A DNA stretch of 37,145 nt from Acidobacteriota bacterium. GTDB taxonomy: Bacteria; Acidobacteriota; Blastocatellia; RBC074. The notes under the pieces are model-generated. The model was not told the DNA's origin. It worked only from the letters and a program-made list of their open reading frames with translations, and did not search any database. Position 1 is the stretch's first letter, and each line of letters begins with the position of its first letter. The stretch lies in the NCBI GenBank assembly GCA_018269055.1, contig JAFDVI010000038.1, positions 1 through 37,145 of the forward strand, written 5' to 3'. A program made the translations under genes and the position numbers. Of the stretch, positions 8,209-16,685 are shown piece after piece.

Positions 8209-8616
8209 TCACAGAAAACTTCCGTCGAATGCTTCCGGCAGCAACTGGCCAATTGTGTGAACTTCCATCTTTCCGTATTGATCGGACATCAACACTTCCA
8301 CCTGATTGCCGCACAGTTCGTAAATCACTTGACGACAAGCGCCGCAGGGCGGAACCGGCGCTTCAGCATCAGCGATCACGGCAATGCGCGTAAATTCCCT
8401 TGCGCCTTCGGAAATCGCTTTGCCCAGCGCCACGCGCTCAGCGCACATCGTCAAGCCGTAGCTGGAATTTTCCACATTGCAGCCGGTAAAAACCCGGCCA
8501 TCGGCAGATTCCACTGCTGCGCCAACTCTGAATTTGGAGTACGGCGAATAGGAAAACTGCCTTGCCTGGCTGGCCATTTCAATCAACTCTTTTGCTGTTT
8601 TACCACTTTGATTCAC
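8209..8616 (-). CDS. cdd: Cytidine deaminase
   Basis: A 135-residue homotetrameric-type cytidine deaminase converting cytidine or deoxycytidine to uridine or deoxyuridine. The zinc site is complete: C58-A-E60 (MCAER, with E60 as the proton shuttle) and P-C91-G-A-C94. The substrate-binding NVEN motif (residues 47-50) and the N-terminal YSPYSKFRVGAA are canonical. The length is typical. Its ATG overlaps the uridine kinase stop (ATGA), so the pair is translationally coupled. Together they form the pyrimidine half of the nucleoside salvage run. Confidence 0.97.
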   Translation of the reverse strand: MNQSGKTAKELIEMASQARQFSYSPYSKFRVGAAVESADGRVFTGCNVENSSYGLTMCAERVALGKAISEGAREFTRIAVIADAEAPVPPCGACRQVIYELCGNQVEVLMSDQYGKMEVHTIGQLLPEAFDGSFL

Positions 8617-9242
8617 GAAGCTTTTTTCCCCAATTCCTTCTGTAACTGTGCATGGATTTTGCCCGAAATCAGATCAATGCCGACTTCATTGTACCCGCCT
8701 TCCGGAATAATCACATCGGCGTATCGCTTGGACGGTTCGACAAACTGCTCGTGCATGGGGCGCACGGTTTCCAGGTATTGTTTGATGACCGATTCCACCG
8801 TTCGTCCGCGTTCGTGAACATCCCGCTGCAAGCGACGAATAAAACGCAAATCGTCATCCGTATCCACGAAGATTTTGATGTCCATCAACCCGCGCAACGC
8901 AGCGTCCACGAAAATCAAAATGCCTTCGATGATCATGATTGGCTTGGGCTGAACGTGAATGGTTTCGGCTTTACGGGTATGAATGGAAAAATCGTAGACA
9001 GGCATGTTGATCGCCTCGCCCGCACGTAATGCCTTGACGTGGTTGATGAACAGATCGTTATCCAATGCGTCGGGATGATCGAAATTGATCTGGTGACGCA
9101 GCTCAATCGGCATGTCTTCCAGGTTCCGGTAATAACTGTCCTGCTGAAAGAACACCACGTGCTCATCGCTGACATTTTCCAAAATGCGCCGAGCGACAGT
9201 TGTCTTGCCCGATCCCGTACCGCCGCAAATTCCAATGATCAT
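8613..9242 (-). CDS. udk: Uridine kinase
   Basis: A 209-residue uridine/cytidine kinase that phosphorylates uridine or cytidine to the monophosphate. The Walker A loop GGTGSGKT (residues 7-14) follows the start directly. Further family motifs are QQDSYYRN, NFDHPDALD, PVYDFSIHTR, the Walker B-like IIEGILIFVD and RRLQRDVHERGR. The length matches bacterial Udk. It starts 6 bases after the upstream DUF3298-like gene and overlaps cdd by 4 bases. Confidence 0.97.
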   Translation of the reverse strand: MIIGICGGTGSGKTTVARRILENVSDEHVVFFQQDSYYRNLEDMPIELRHQINFDHPDALDNDLFINHVKALRAGEAINMPVYDFSIHTRKAETIHVQPKPIMIIEGILIFVDAALRGLMDIKIFVDTDDDLRFIRRLQRDVHERGRTVESVIKQYLETVRPMHEQFVEPSKRYADVIIPEGGYNEVGIDLISGKIHAQLQKELGKKAS

Positions 9243-9248
9243 ATTGCT

Positions 9249-9983
9249 CTATTCAATAACGCGCGCCAATAATCCTTCAGGCGCGACAAACTGTTTCAGC
9301 TTTTTGTAGGGAACCGTGACCCGCTCGGAACAGGCTTCCATTACGTGAGGCCACAAAGGTTGGACCCGTAATCCTTCGGCAGAAAAGTTGAAGGCGAAAA
9401 GACTGTCTTCAAGATGTTCCAGCGAATACAGGTTTGGATCGCCATCGCAGGTTCCTTCCCTGGTTTTGCCCGTGGCGACCAGTCTCGCGGTTCGTTCCAG
9501 TTGTGCGGCAAAGACGATTTTCAGAATCTCGGTTTTGTTCTGTTCATAGTTCTGAAACAGGTCTTCAAACTCAATCAACTTCCCCGTCTTCAGATCAAAC
9601 GTTAAGGAGATATTGGAATCATTCGTGGGATACGGGCCTCCACAAAACCAGGATGCCGAGGCATAAATACTAAAGATTTGCTTTGTCGAATACTCCACAT
9701 CAGACTTAACGCGATAATTGCCGGCCGTTCTCGACGTATCCCCATCGCATCCGAAGTCGGCTGTAATTTCGTCAATCTTCTGATTGACCGTTTGCAGCAC
9801 CTTTGCGTCCTGATAATAGGTGAGTCGCGGGAATCGAACGTCCGCGTTGCGCACGACAACCGATTCAAATCTGACACTCGCACCATTCAAACTTGTGCGA
9901 GTCGGTCGCCGAGTTGACTGAGCTAAAATTGCACCGCCAAAAGAAAAAGCCGAAAGAAGCAGAATTAAACCAACAAACTTCAT
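9249..9983 (-). CDS. Exported DUF3298/RsiV-like protein
   Basis: A protein of about 244 residues with a signal peptide (hydrophobic to about residue 20, cleavage near AILAQS). The remainder resembles DUF3298-type domains: strands RFPRLTYYQDAKVLQTVNQKIDEI, then FDLKTGKLIEFEDLFQNY and a C-terminal FNFSAEGLRVQPLWPH segment. Four cysteines in the mature part could form disulfides. Function is unknown; related domains occur in anti-sigma factors and cell-envelope proteins. Two starts are possible: GTG 9992, which overlaps the PNP stop (GTGA), or ATG 9983, which has GAGGG upstream. I used the ATG. It is embedded between PNP and udk. Confidence 0.7.
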   Translation of the reverse strand: MKFVGLILLLSAFSFGGAILAQSTRRPTRTSLNGASVRFESVVVRNADVRFPRLTYYQDAKVLQTVNQKIDEITADFGCDGDTSRTAGNYRVKSDVEYSTKQIFSIYASASWFCGGPYPTNDSNISLTFDLKTGKLIEFEDLFQNYEQNKTEILKIVFAAQLERTARLVATGKTREGTCDGDPNLYSLEHLEDSLFAFNFSAEGLRVQPLWPHVMEACSERVTVPYKKLKQFVAPEGLLARVIE

Positions 9984-9988
9984 AACCC

Positions 9989-10819
9989 TCACATCCTGAC
10001 AATCACCCTGGTCAGTAATTCGCAGAACTGCGCACTGACGCGATGTCCCATTTCCATCACTTCCGCGTGATTGATCGGAGCGTCTTCGATTCCAGCGGCG
10101 GCGTTCGTAATCAACGAAATGCCAAGCGTTTTCATCCCCATTTGGCGCGCGACAATGGCTTCCGGCACGGTGGACATTCCCACGGCATCCGCGCCCAGCA
10201 ATCGCATCATGCGAATTTCCGCCGGGGTTTCGTAATTTGGCCCTTGCAAGGACATATACACGCCTTCGGTCAGCCGGATGTTTAATTCCGCCGCAATCTC
10301 CTTGGCAATACGGCGATATGCTTTCGAGTACACCTCGCTCATATCCGGAAAGCGATCTCCCAGACGGTTGTCATGCTGACCGCGCAAGGGACTTTTCATC
10401 ATCAGGTTGATGTGGTCGCTGATCAGCATCAGGTCGCCTGCCTTGAAGCTTTGATTGACTCCGCCCGCAGCGTTCGTCAGCACAAGCTTTTTGACACCCA
10501 TTGCTCCGAATGCGCGAATCGGCAGCGTCACTTCATCCAACGAATAACCTTCGTAGTAATGAAAACGTCCCTGCATCACCGCGACGTTGATGCCGGCGCC
10601 GGGAAGCTTGCCCACGACCAACCGCCCGGAATGCCCTTCGACGGTCGAACGCGCGAAGTCAGGAATCTCTTCGTAGGGAACGATGGTTTTCTCTTCCAGC
10701 GTTTCGGCAAAGGCTCCCAGCCCCGAGCCGAGCACGGCAGCAACATCAACTTCTGCCTGGATTCGTTCACGAATAAACCGCGCCGAAGTTTGCGCGCGGT
10801 CAAAAATAGAACTTGTCAT
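9989..10819 (-). CDS. Purine nucleoside phosphorylase (inosine/guanosine type)
   Basis: A 276-residue trimeric PNP-I family enzyme cleaving purine nucleosides with phosphate to free base and ribose-1-phosphate. Visible motifs are the phosphate loop AVLGSGLGAFA, EGHSGRLVVG, MQGRFHYYEGY, LTNAAGGV, the Glu-containing YMSLQGPNYETPAEIRM, VGMSTVPEAIVARQMG and ITNAAAGI. Asn in ITNAAAG indicates inosine/guanosine specificity rather than methylthioadenosine phosphorylase. ATG 10819 is preferred; AAGGAG (10823-10828) is only 3 bases upstream, so ATG 10834 remains possible. It follows the second ABC permease by about 24 bases. Confidence 0.95.
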   Translation of the reverse strand: MTSSIFDRAQTSARFIRERIQAEVDVAAVLGSGLGAFAETLEEKTIVPYEEIPDFARSTVEGHSGRLVVGKLPGAGINVAVMQGRFHYYEGYSLDEVTLPIRAFGAMGVKKLVLTNAAGGVNQSFKAGDLMLISDHINLMMKSPLRGQHDNRLGDRFPDMSEVYSKAYRRIAKEIAAELNIRLTEGVYMSLQGPNYETPAEIRMMRLLGADAVGMSTVPEAIVARQMGMKTLGISLITNAAAGIEDAPINHAEVMEMGHRVSAQFCELLTRVIVRM

Positions 10820-10843
10820 AAACTCCTTTTTCATCCTCAAAAC

Positions 10844-11773
10844 TTATTCTTTGACATACGCCACGCCGAGCGCTTTTGGCGGGTTGGCGCGGCGAATGAA
10901 TCCAGCCAACACGACCATCGTCAACACGTACGGAATCATCAGCACAAACTGGTTGGGAATGTTGACATTGCCCTGCATGCGGATCGAAACCGCTTCGGCA
11001 AAGCCGAACAACAAACAGGCCATCAACGCTCCCACCGGATGCCATTTGCCGAAAATTAGTGCCGCCAAGGCAATGAACCCACGGCCGGCAGTCATGTTGC
11101 GCGTAAACTGCGAACTTTGGCCAATGGACAGATATGCCCCGCCAAGCGCAGCCAACGCGCCGGAAATTAACACACCAGCGTAACGCATTCGCCGCACGTT
11201 GACTCCTGCCGTATCCGCAGCTTCAGGGTTTTCACCCACCGCGCGAAGTCGCAATCCAAACCGGGTTCGATACAACACATAAACTGACAACGCCACCACC
11301 AGAAACGCCAAATAGACAATCGGTTTTTGGTTGAAGATGGACGCCAGCATCGGCGACGAATCCGAATTAAAAATCGGAATATCCGGCAGCACTTCATCTT
11401 TGCTCAATTGCCGGGTTGCGCCCGTGGATTCAAACAACGCTCCCGACAGCAACGCTGGAACGCCCAGAAACAAAATGTTGATCGCCGTTCCGCTGACTAC
11501 CTGATCCGCTCGATAGTTGATCGTTGCCACTGCGTGCAACGCAGCAACCAACACCCCCGCCAACACAGCCGTCAACACTCCGACCAGCGAACTATGCGCA
11601 AACACTGTCACCGCCGCAGCCGTAAAGGCTCCGGCCAGCATCATGCCTTCCAATGCAATGTTGATCACGCCGCTACGTTCGGAATACAACCCACCCAACG
11701 CAGCCAGGATCAATGGCGTGGACAACCGAATGGTTGAAGCAATCAGCGTATAGTTGAAAATGTTTCTGAGCAT
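10844..11773 (-). CDS. Nucleoside ABC transporter permease (NupQ/YufQ-like)
   Basis: A 309-residue inner-membrane permease of the BPD_transp_2 class, as in BmpA-type nucleoside ABC importers. About 8-9 hydrophobic segments and the signatures LYSERSGVINIALEGMMLAGAF, YRADQVVSGTAINILFLG and RLRAVGENPEAADTAGV are seen. The last is the cytoplasmic loop that contacts the ATPase. It sits directly upstream of PNP, which supports nucleoside uptake. The matching ATPase and substrate-binding lipoprotein are not in this window. Confidence 0.92.
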   Translation of the reverse strand: MLRNIFNYTLIASTIRLSTPLILAALGGLYSERSGVINIALEGMMLAGAFTAAAVTVFAHSSLVGVLTAVLAGVLVAALHAVATINYRADQVVSGTAINILFLGVPALLSGALFESTGATRQLSKDEVLPDIPIFNSDSSPMLASIFNQKPIVYLAFLVVALSVYVLYRTRFGLRLRAVGENPEAADTAGVNVRRMRYAGVLISGALAALGGAYLSIGQSSQFTRNMTAGRGFIALAALIFGKWHPVGALMACLLFGFAEAVSIRMQGNVNIPNQFVLMIPYVLTMVVLAGFIRRANPPKALGVAYVKE

Positions 11774-11791
11774 TTCTTGTCTCCAATTCAG

Positions 11792-12244
11792 CTAATGCGG
11801 TCGCCGTTTCTTTCCCTGCGTGACTTTCACGATCGTTTTCGTGCTTTTTGCTCGCTCTTGTACATCTGCCTGCTCAATCGCCAATTGTATGAAACGCCGC
11901 AAGTGGAGGTTTCGCAATTCTTCGGGGCTGGAAACTTTGAGATGACGAACTTGCTTGCCGGAACCAATCAACATACCGTCCGGGTCAGACAAGGTCGCTC
12001 CGTAATTGAATCCCAAGTTGACGTGTTTGCTGTATACGGCAATATGACAAAACGCTTCTTTCAATCGTTCGGTAAAGGTAAATGCGATGGCCACGGCATT
12101 GTAGGCATCGTAAATCAATTCGTTCGCGGTCGGAGCTTCCGACAAAACCATTTCGCGAAGTTTGAGCGCCAGTTCGCCGACCGACAGATCGTAAACGGAC
12201 AAAAAGCGTATCAACTCTTCACTGGGAGGTTTTGCGTTTTTCAT
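11792..12244 (-). CDS. DUF1801 (YdhG-like) domain protein
   Basis: A 150-residue cytosolic protein of the DUF1801 family. The pattern NELIYDAYNAVAIAFTFTERLK, then AVYSKHVNLGFNYGATLSDPDGMLIGSGKQVRHLKV is characteristic. The C-terminus is very basic (KSTKTIVKVTQGKKRRPH). The fold resembles a small barrel of unproven function. ATG 12244 overlaps the permease stop (ATGA); a longer frame to 12295 would overlap the permease and is rejected. Its position between the two permease genes of one ABC system is odd. Confidence 0.85.
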   Translation of the reverse strand: MKNAKPPSEELIRFLSVYDLSVGELALKLREMVLSEAPTANELIYDAYNAVAIAFTFTERLKEAFCHIAVYSKHVNLGFNYGATLSDPDGMLIGSGKQVRHLKVSSPEELRNLHLRRFIQLAIEQADVQERAKSTKTIVKVTQGKKRRPH

Positions 12245-13344
12245 GCTTTCGCGCCGCTGACGGCTTTTCGCAAAATCAATCGCCGGAACAACCACTCCAT
12301 CGCCACAAATAAAATGATGATACCCTGCAGCACCTGCACCAGGTCTTTCGAAACCTTGTCAGAAAAAATGTCCACGAACAATCCGCCACGGTTCAACGCG
12401 CCAAACAAAATCGCCGCCAGCACCACGCCAACCGGATGATTCCGCCCCAACAATGCGACGGCAATTCCGGCAAATCCATAACCAGGTGAAAAGCCGTCGT
12501 AATACCGATAGCGATATCCCAGCACTTCATTGACGCCCACCATCCCTGCCAATGACCCCGACAGCGCCATTGCCAACACAATTTGCCGCTGTACGCTGAT
12601 GCCGCCGTACTCCGCCGCCGAAGGGTTCATGCCAACAGCACGAATCTCATAACCCCACTTCGTTTTCCACAAAAACACCCACACCAGAAAGCACATCAGC
12701 AATGCCAGCAGAAACGCAACATTGAGTGGGATACGCTCCGGAAAATGAATGCCCAAAGGCGACAGCAGAGTCGAAAACCGTGCAATGTGCGCCTGATCGG
12801 CAATCATCCTGGTTTGCAGAATAGGATCGCCAGTGACTTTATACCGGCTTTGCGTCAGATAACTGACCAGGCCAACTGCAATGAAGTTCAACATAATCGT
12901 GTTGATGACTTCGTGTGATCCAAAGCGTGCTTTCAGCATGCCAGGAATTCCGCCCCAAATACCGCCCGCCAACATCGCCGCAATCATCGCCATCGGAACC
13001 AATACCCATCCCGGCAAACCAGAGAACGTAAATCCAACCCAGGCCGCGGCAAACGCCCCAACGTACAACTGCCCTTCTGCCCCAATGTTCAGCAATCCGC
13101 ATTTGAACGCCAGCGAAACCGCCAAGCCCGTAAAGATCAGCGGCGTTGCGTAAAACAACGTGTATCCCCAATTATCCCAGGTAAATGTTCCCTGCGCATC
13201 AAACAATCCGAACGCGCTGGAAATTAGCAAGCGATACACAGTAAAGGGATTATCGCCAATTGCCAGAACAACCAGTCCGCCAATGACAAAAGCGGCCAGC
13301 ACGGCGATCAGTGGAAACAGCAATTCACGCAGCAGAGTTTTCAT
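12241..13344 (-). CDS. Nucleoside ABC transporter permease (NupP/YufP-like)
   Basis: A 367-residue inner-membrane permease with about 8-10 hydrophobic segments, the partner of the permease at 10844-11773. Signatures are ATPLIFTGLAVSLAFKCGLLNIGAEGQLYVGAF, SHEVINTIMLNFIA and EIRAVGMNPSAAEYGGISV. ATG 13344 is chosen; an in-frame TTG at 13365 gives seven more residues. It is the first gene of the nucleoside run. No ATPase gene lies upstream, only 195 bases of non-coding sequence and then doxX, so ATP hydrolysis must be supplied from elsewhere or was lost. Confidence 0.92.
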   Translation of the reverse strand: MKTLLRELLFPLIAVLAAFVIGGLVVLAIGDNPFTVYRLLISSAFGLFDAQGTFTWDNWGYTLFYATPLIFTGLAVSLAFKCGLLNIGAEGQLYVGAFAAAWVGFTFSGLPGWVLVPMAMIAAMLAGGIWGGIPGMLKARFGSHEVINTIMLNFIAVGLVSYLTQSRYKVTGDPILQTRMIADQAHIARFSTLLSPLGIHFPERIPLNVAFLLALLMCFLVWVFLWKTKWGYEIRAVGMNPSAAEYGGISVQRQIVLAMALSGSLAGMVGVNEVLGYRYRYYDGFSPGYGFAGIAVALLGRNHPVGVVLAAILFGALNRGGLFVDIFSDKVSKDLVQVLQGIIILFVAMEWLFRRLILRKAVSGAKA

Positions 13345-13539
13345 AAGCTCAATGTCCTGGTCCAAGAAAAACTGCGTTCAATAAAGTCCTTTCAAAAAAG
13401 GATCATGATTTTGGGTTTTGCTCGTCGTCAAACAGAAAAATTGTCGCCCAAAAGTTGAACCACTTTTGACGTCTACAAGATTTGAATTTGCGCGCGAATT
13501 GGCAAGTGAAGTAACACGCCCCCCAGACTCCGTCAAGCT

Positions 13540-13986
13540 TCAGTGATTTCCTGCTCTGGCGCCACCGGATCGTTGAAAATCAACCGAACCGTTTCCGCCA
13601 CCGGCAATCAGCAAGGTCACCGCCATTGCCAACAAGGCTAAGGTATATTCATAACCACCGTCGTTCAGGAACAGCCCTTTTCGCCAGTGCACACCAAACA
13701 TCGCCGTGGTCATCACGCAAGCAATCAAAAAGGCTCCAATACGAGTCATAAACCCCAGCATCACCAACACACCGCCGACAAATTCGGCAAAGGCCGCCGC
13801 GCCCATCCAGGCCCAGGAAGGCTGTAAATTGAATGGAGCGGGCGCTGCTGTCCAGGTCGCCAACCCTCTTCCACCCCACACGCCAAACACTTTTTGCGCG
13901 CCGTGCGCAAAGAAAATCACTCCTAATGCCAACCGAATTGGCAAAAAAGCCCAGCTATTGATCGTCGCAGTCAATCGTCCAGTCAT
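13540..13986 (-). CDS. DoxX family membrane protein
   Basis: A 148-residue four-helix membrane protein. The DoxX motif RLALGVIFFAHGAQKVFGVWGG (residues about 18-39) and later helices FAEFVGGVLVMLGFMTRIGAFLIACVMTTAMF and YEYTLALLAMAVTLLIAGGG are typical. Family members are thought to influence redox or membrane stress, and the precise role is unknown. A GAGGAAT Shine-Dalgarno precedes the ATG. It lies between the xylanase and the nucleoside permease on the same strand, with gaps of 105 and 195 bases, so it probably has its own promoter. Confidence 0.9.
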   Translation of the reverse strand: MTGRLTATINSWAFLPIRLALGVIFFAHGAQKVFGVWGGRGLATWTAAPAPFNLQPSWAWMGAAAFAEFVGGVLVMLGFMTRIGAFLIACVMTTAMFGVHWRKGLFLNDGGYEYTLALLAMAVTLLIAGGGNGSVDFQRSGGARAGNH

Positions 13987-14091
13987 TTTGTATTCCTCAA
14001 AAATAAATAGGAGTTCTGCCCACTGTCTGCTGCTTCCGAAAGAAACGCACTTTCCCGGAATCAGGCAGGCTGATGGCTGAACTCCATTGAT

Positions 14092-16485
14092 TCACAACCC
14101 AATCTGACGTGGCCCACCGCGATTGATGGGTAAACGCGGCGCGACAACATCCAAGACAATCGTCAGGTCACCTGATTGATCAATTGTGGCGGTTACGGTT
14201 TGCGCAACGCGCCCATAACTCGCCGTCACGTTGTACGAACCTTTGAAGCCGCGAGTTGAAAATTTTCCTGCTGCACCGGTCGTGCCGCTGGCGTTGGTCC
14301 ACCATTCCCGAAACACCAGATCGTTATAGGCCAGCGCGTTCGGTTTCGACGACCAATCGGCCCGGTACATCGCTCCCAGCGGCAACCAATGCGCCTTTTC
14401 CCAAAATCCCCACATCAGAAAATCCGTGAACTTTGGCTGGCTGAACACCATCGTCATCACATCGCGCATGTATTCCGCCTGCAATTCTTCATCGGCCATG
14501 TTGATGTCAAATTCGGTCATCGCCAACTGCACCGGCAACGTCGAAAACCGATCAATGATTGTTTCCAATAATGCCGGCGGCGTGATGCGGTCAAAATGTC
14601 CCTGCAAGCCCACGCCGTCCACCGGGGCGCCATTCGTCAACATCCATTGGGTCAACTCGAACAGGTAATTTTGATGATTCACGTCGGCTCCGCCACCAGC
14701 GAGTATGTCGTAATCATTGACGAACAGCCGGGCTTGCGGGTCCAGATTGCGCGCCAGTTGAAACCAACGGACAAGTTCCGAATTCCCAAGTTTACCGTTT
14801 GATTGCGGCGTGTTGCCAACTGCGATTCGGCCTTGCAGGTCGTAATTCGAGTACGGTTCGTTGACCACATCCCACTGGTAACATTTTCCGCCAGCGTTTT
14901 CTGGCTTCAGCATGTCCGCAAAGTGCTGATCAATCCGGGTTTTCAGTGCTTCGCCGGTCAGATTGCGAGCGTCCGCAGGAAGATTGCCGGAACTCGGCCA
15001 GATCAAATTGTGGCCGCGAACTGTCAGGTTTTGACTTTTCAGCCAATCGAGCGCGTCCAACGTCGCCTGGCGATTCCACGACTGCCAATCTTCCCAAAAC
15101 GGCCACTTCAGATCATTTTCGAGCACCGTCGTCGTGAAGTGCGAGGAGACGCGCGAACGATATATTTCCCTGTCCGCAGCCGTTTGCCCATTCCCCGCCA
15201 ATAATTGCGCGGTCACGGCAGAACCGAATTTGAACGCGTGATTGGTTTGCTGAACCAACACCTGCGCGCCTGGCAACGGATTACCATTGCGATCCACAAC
15301 CTTGACGGTCAAATCGCCTTTCCGAAATTGATTGATGCGATCCGCCGCCGCCAACCGCCACGGAGCATTCGCTTCGCCTCGTCCAGGGTAGTAATACTCA
15401 ATTTTGAACTGTGACGCATCGGCCAACTGGGCATAGTTGACCAAAGCAATGCCGCCGATCTCAAACTTCTGCGGCCCATAAGCAAACTGAAACACCAGAT
15501 GCGCCTGCCCCTCGGCAAAGTCCGTATGCGCTTTGAACGGAAGCTGATAGAACTGCCATTCCGATGAATCATTCGGAAAATTGACGCTGAACGATTTGTC
15601 ATACGGGTCGCTGTCTCGCTCAAAAACAACCTGCGCGCGAATCACCGAACTGTCCGACGGTTCCAGTTTTCGCGCCCAAAACGAAAGCAACAACAAATCG
15701 TCTTTTTTTACTTCCGAAGCGTTTTTCCACCCTAAACCCGACCGAAACACATAATCTGAATCGCCATTAGTTGTGAATTGAATCGCCTGCGGAAAGCTCT
15801 GCCCGGAGACGCTGACTACTGAAGTCGAGCCGCCAACCTGCGAATCAATGTAACGATAAAAACTGCTGTACACATTCGGCGGCAACACCGAAGTCGGCGT
15901 CACATTGACCGGCGGCGTTTTGCCAAAATTGACGGCGCTGATGCCGCCAATTTCAAACACCTGCGGGCCGTAAGCAAAATGGAAGACAAGCTGCGCTTCG
16001 CCAGTGGCATAACTGGCAACTGATTTGAACGGGATGCTGTACTTTGTCCAGGTCTGGCTGTCGCAAGGAAATGTCGTGTAAAGCGATTTGGCTGAAGCGG
16101 TTGCGGCGCCTTCAAATCCGACGAACCCGCGAATGTTATTGCCGTCGAGCGGCGCAATCTTTCGCACCCAAAACGTCAGTTGCAGATTGTCGCCTTGGCC
16201 GATTGCCTTGGCTGAAGGAATCGCCAATCCGGCATCGCTTACATTCGCAGAAGTCCCGTAGACCGTCACCCGAAACGCTTGCGAAAACGATTGCCCGCTG
16301 ACTGCGACAGGTTCGACTTTGGCGTTTGCCCCGGCATCGCCGCTGAAACTGTACAGGTCGTCCGGCAAAATCGGCGTTCCCGATTGCGCAAACACAGGTG
16401 CAGACGCAAAGCCTGCCAGTAAAACCGCTCGACAAAGTGAGGCGAAAACAAACTTACGCCCCAAACTTCGATTTGAAATTTGCAT
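14092..16485 (-). CDS. Secreted GH10 endo-beta-1,4-xylanase with two N-terminal carbohydrate-binding modules
   Basis: A 797-residue exported enzyme that should cleave xylan. A signal peptide (residues 1-33, ending PVFAQ) is followed by two homologous jelly-roll modules (about 40-190 and 200-355). Each ends in an almost identical block (FHFAYGPQVFEIGGI versus FQFAYGPQKFEIGGI), like CBM4/9/22. The GH10 barrel spans about 385-720. E543 in WDVVNEPYS is the acid/base and E658 in AMTEFDIN the nucleophile. FKFGSAV, RGHNLIWPSS and VDGVGLQGHFD are also GH10 landmarks. A short beta-rich tail follows (about 730-797). An AGAGGT Shine-Dalgarno precedes the ATG. It is divergent from the sialidase-like gene and shares a 200-base promoter region with it. 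Confidence 0.93.
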   Translation of the reverse strand: MQISNRSLGRKFVFASLCRAVLLAGFASAPVFAQSGTPILPDDLYSFSGDAGANAKVEPVAVSGQSFSQAFRVTVYGTSANVSDAGLAIPSAKAIGQGDNLQLTFWVRKIAPLDGNNIRGFVGFEGAATASAKSLYTTFPCDSQTWTKYSIPFKSVASYATGEAQLVFHFAYGPQVFEIGGISAVNFGKTPPVNVTPTSVLPPNVYSSFYRYIDSQVGGSTSVVSVSGQSFPQAIQFTTNGDSDYVFRSGLGWKNASEVKKDDLLLLSFWARKLEPSDSSVIRAQVVFERDSDPYDKSFSVNFPNDSSEWQFYQLPFKAHTDFAEGQAHLVFQFAYGPQKFEIGGIALVNYAQLADASQFKIEYYYPGRGEANAPWRLAAADRINQFRKGDLTVKVVDRNGNPLPGAQVLVQQTNHAFKFGSAVTAQLLAGNGQTAADREIYRSRVSSHFTTTVLENDLKWPFWEDWQSWNRQATLDALDWLKSQNLTVRGHNLIWPSSGNLPADARNLTGEALKTRIDQHFADMLKPENAGGKCYQWDVVNEPYSNYDLQGRIAVGNTPQSNGKLGNSELVRWFQLARNLDPQARLFVNDYDILAGGGADVNHQNYLFELTQWMLTNGAPVDGVGLQGHFDRITPPALLETIIDRFSTLPVQLAMTEFDINMADEELQAEYMRDVMTMVFSQPKFTDFLMWGFWEKAHWLPLGAMYRADWSSKPNALAYNDLVFREWWTNASGTTGAAGKFSTRGFKGSYNVTASYGRVAQTVTATIDQSGDLTIVLDVVAPRLPINRGGPRQIGL

Positions 16486-16685
16486 AGACCTCTTTGATGA
16501 ATTTCCCAGTGTGTTGATTGGTTATGGGATTACCGCAGCAACGTTCTTATCGTAACCTTATTGCCATCATTCCCGCCTGGTTTCAACATCAAAATTGGTC
16601 TCACCAGTAATGGCGATTGGATTGCGTCCTTGCTCACCTGCCTGTACATTCTCGGCAACCACTAACCAAGGAGAATCATAATCCA
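16486..16685. promoter_or_regulatory. Divergent promoter region, xylanase / sialidase
   Basis: Two hundred bases separate the divergent starts. On the plus strand TTGCGT (16622-16627), a 17-base spacer and TACATT (16645-16650) form a weak sigma-70-like candidate. AAGGAG (about 16667) lies 12-13 bases before the sialidase ATG. On the minus strand AGAGGT precedes the xylanase ATG. No operator-like palindrome stands out. Confidence 0.3.

Noticed and set aside
9989..10819. Methylthioadenosine phosphorylase as part of methionine salvage
   Set aside because: The ITNAAAG motif with Asn indicates an inosine/guanosine phosphorylase.
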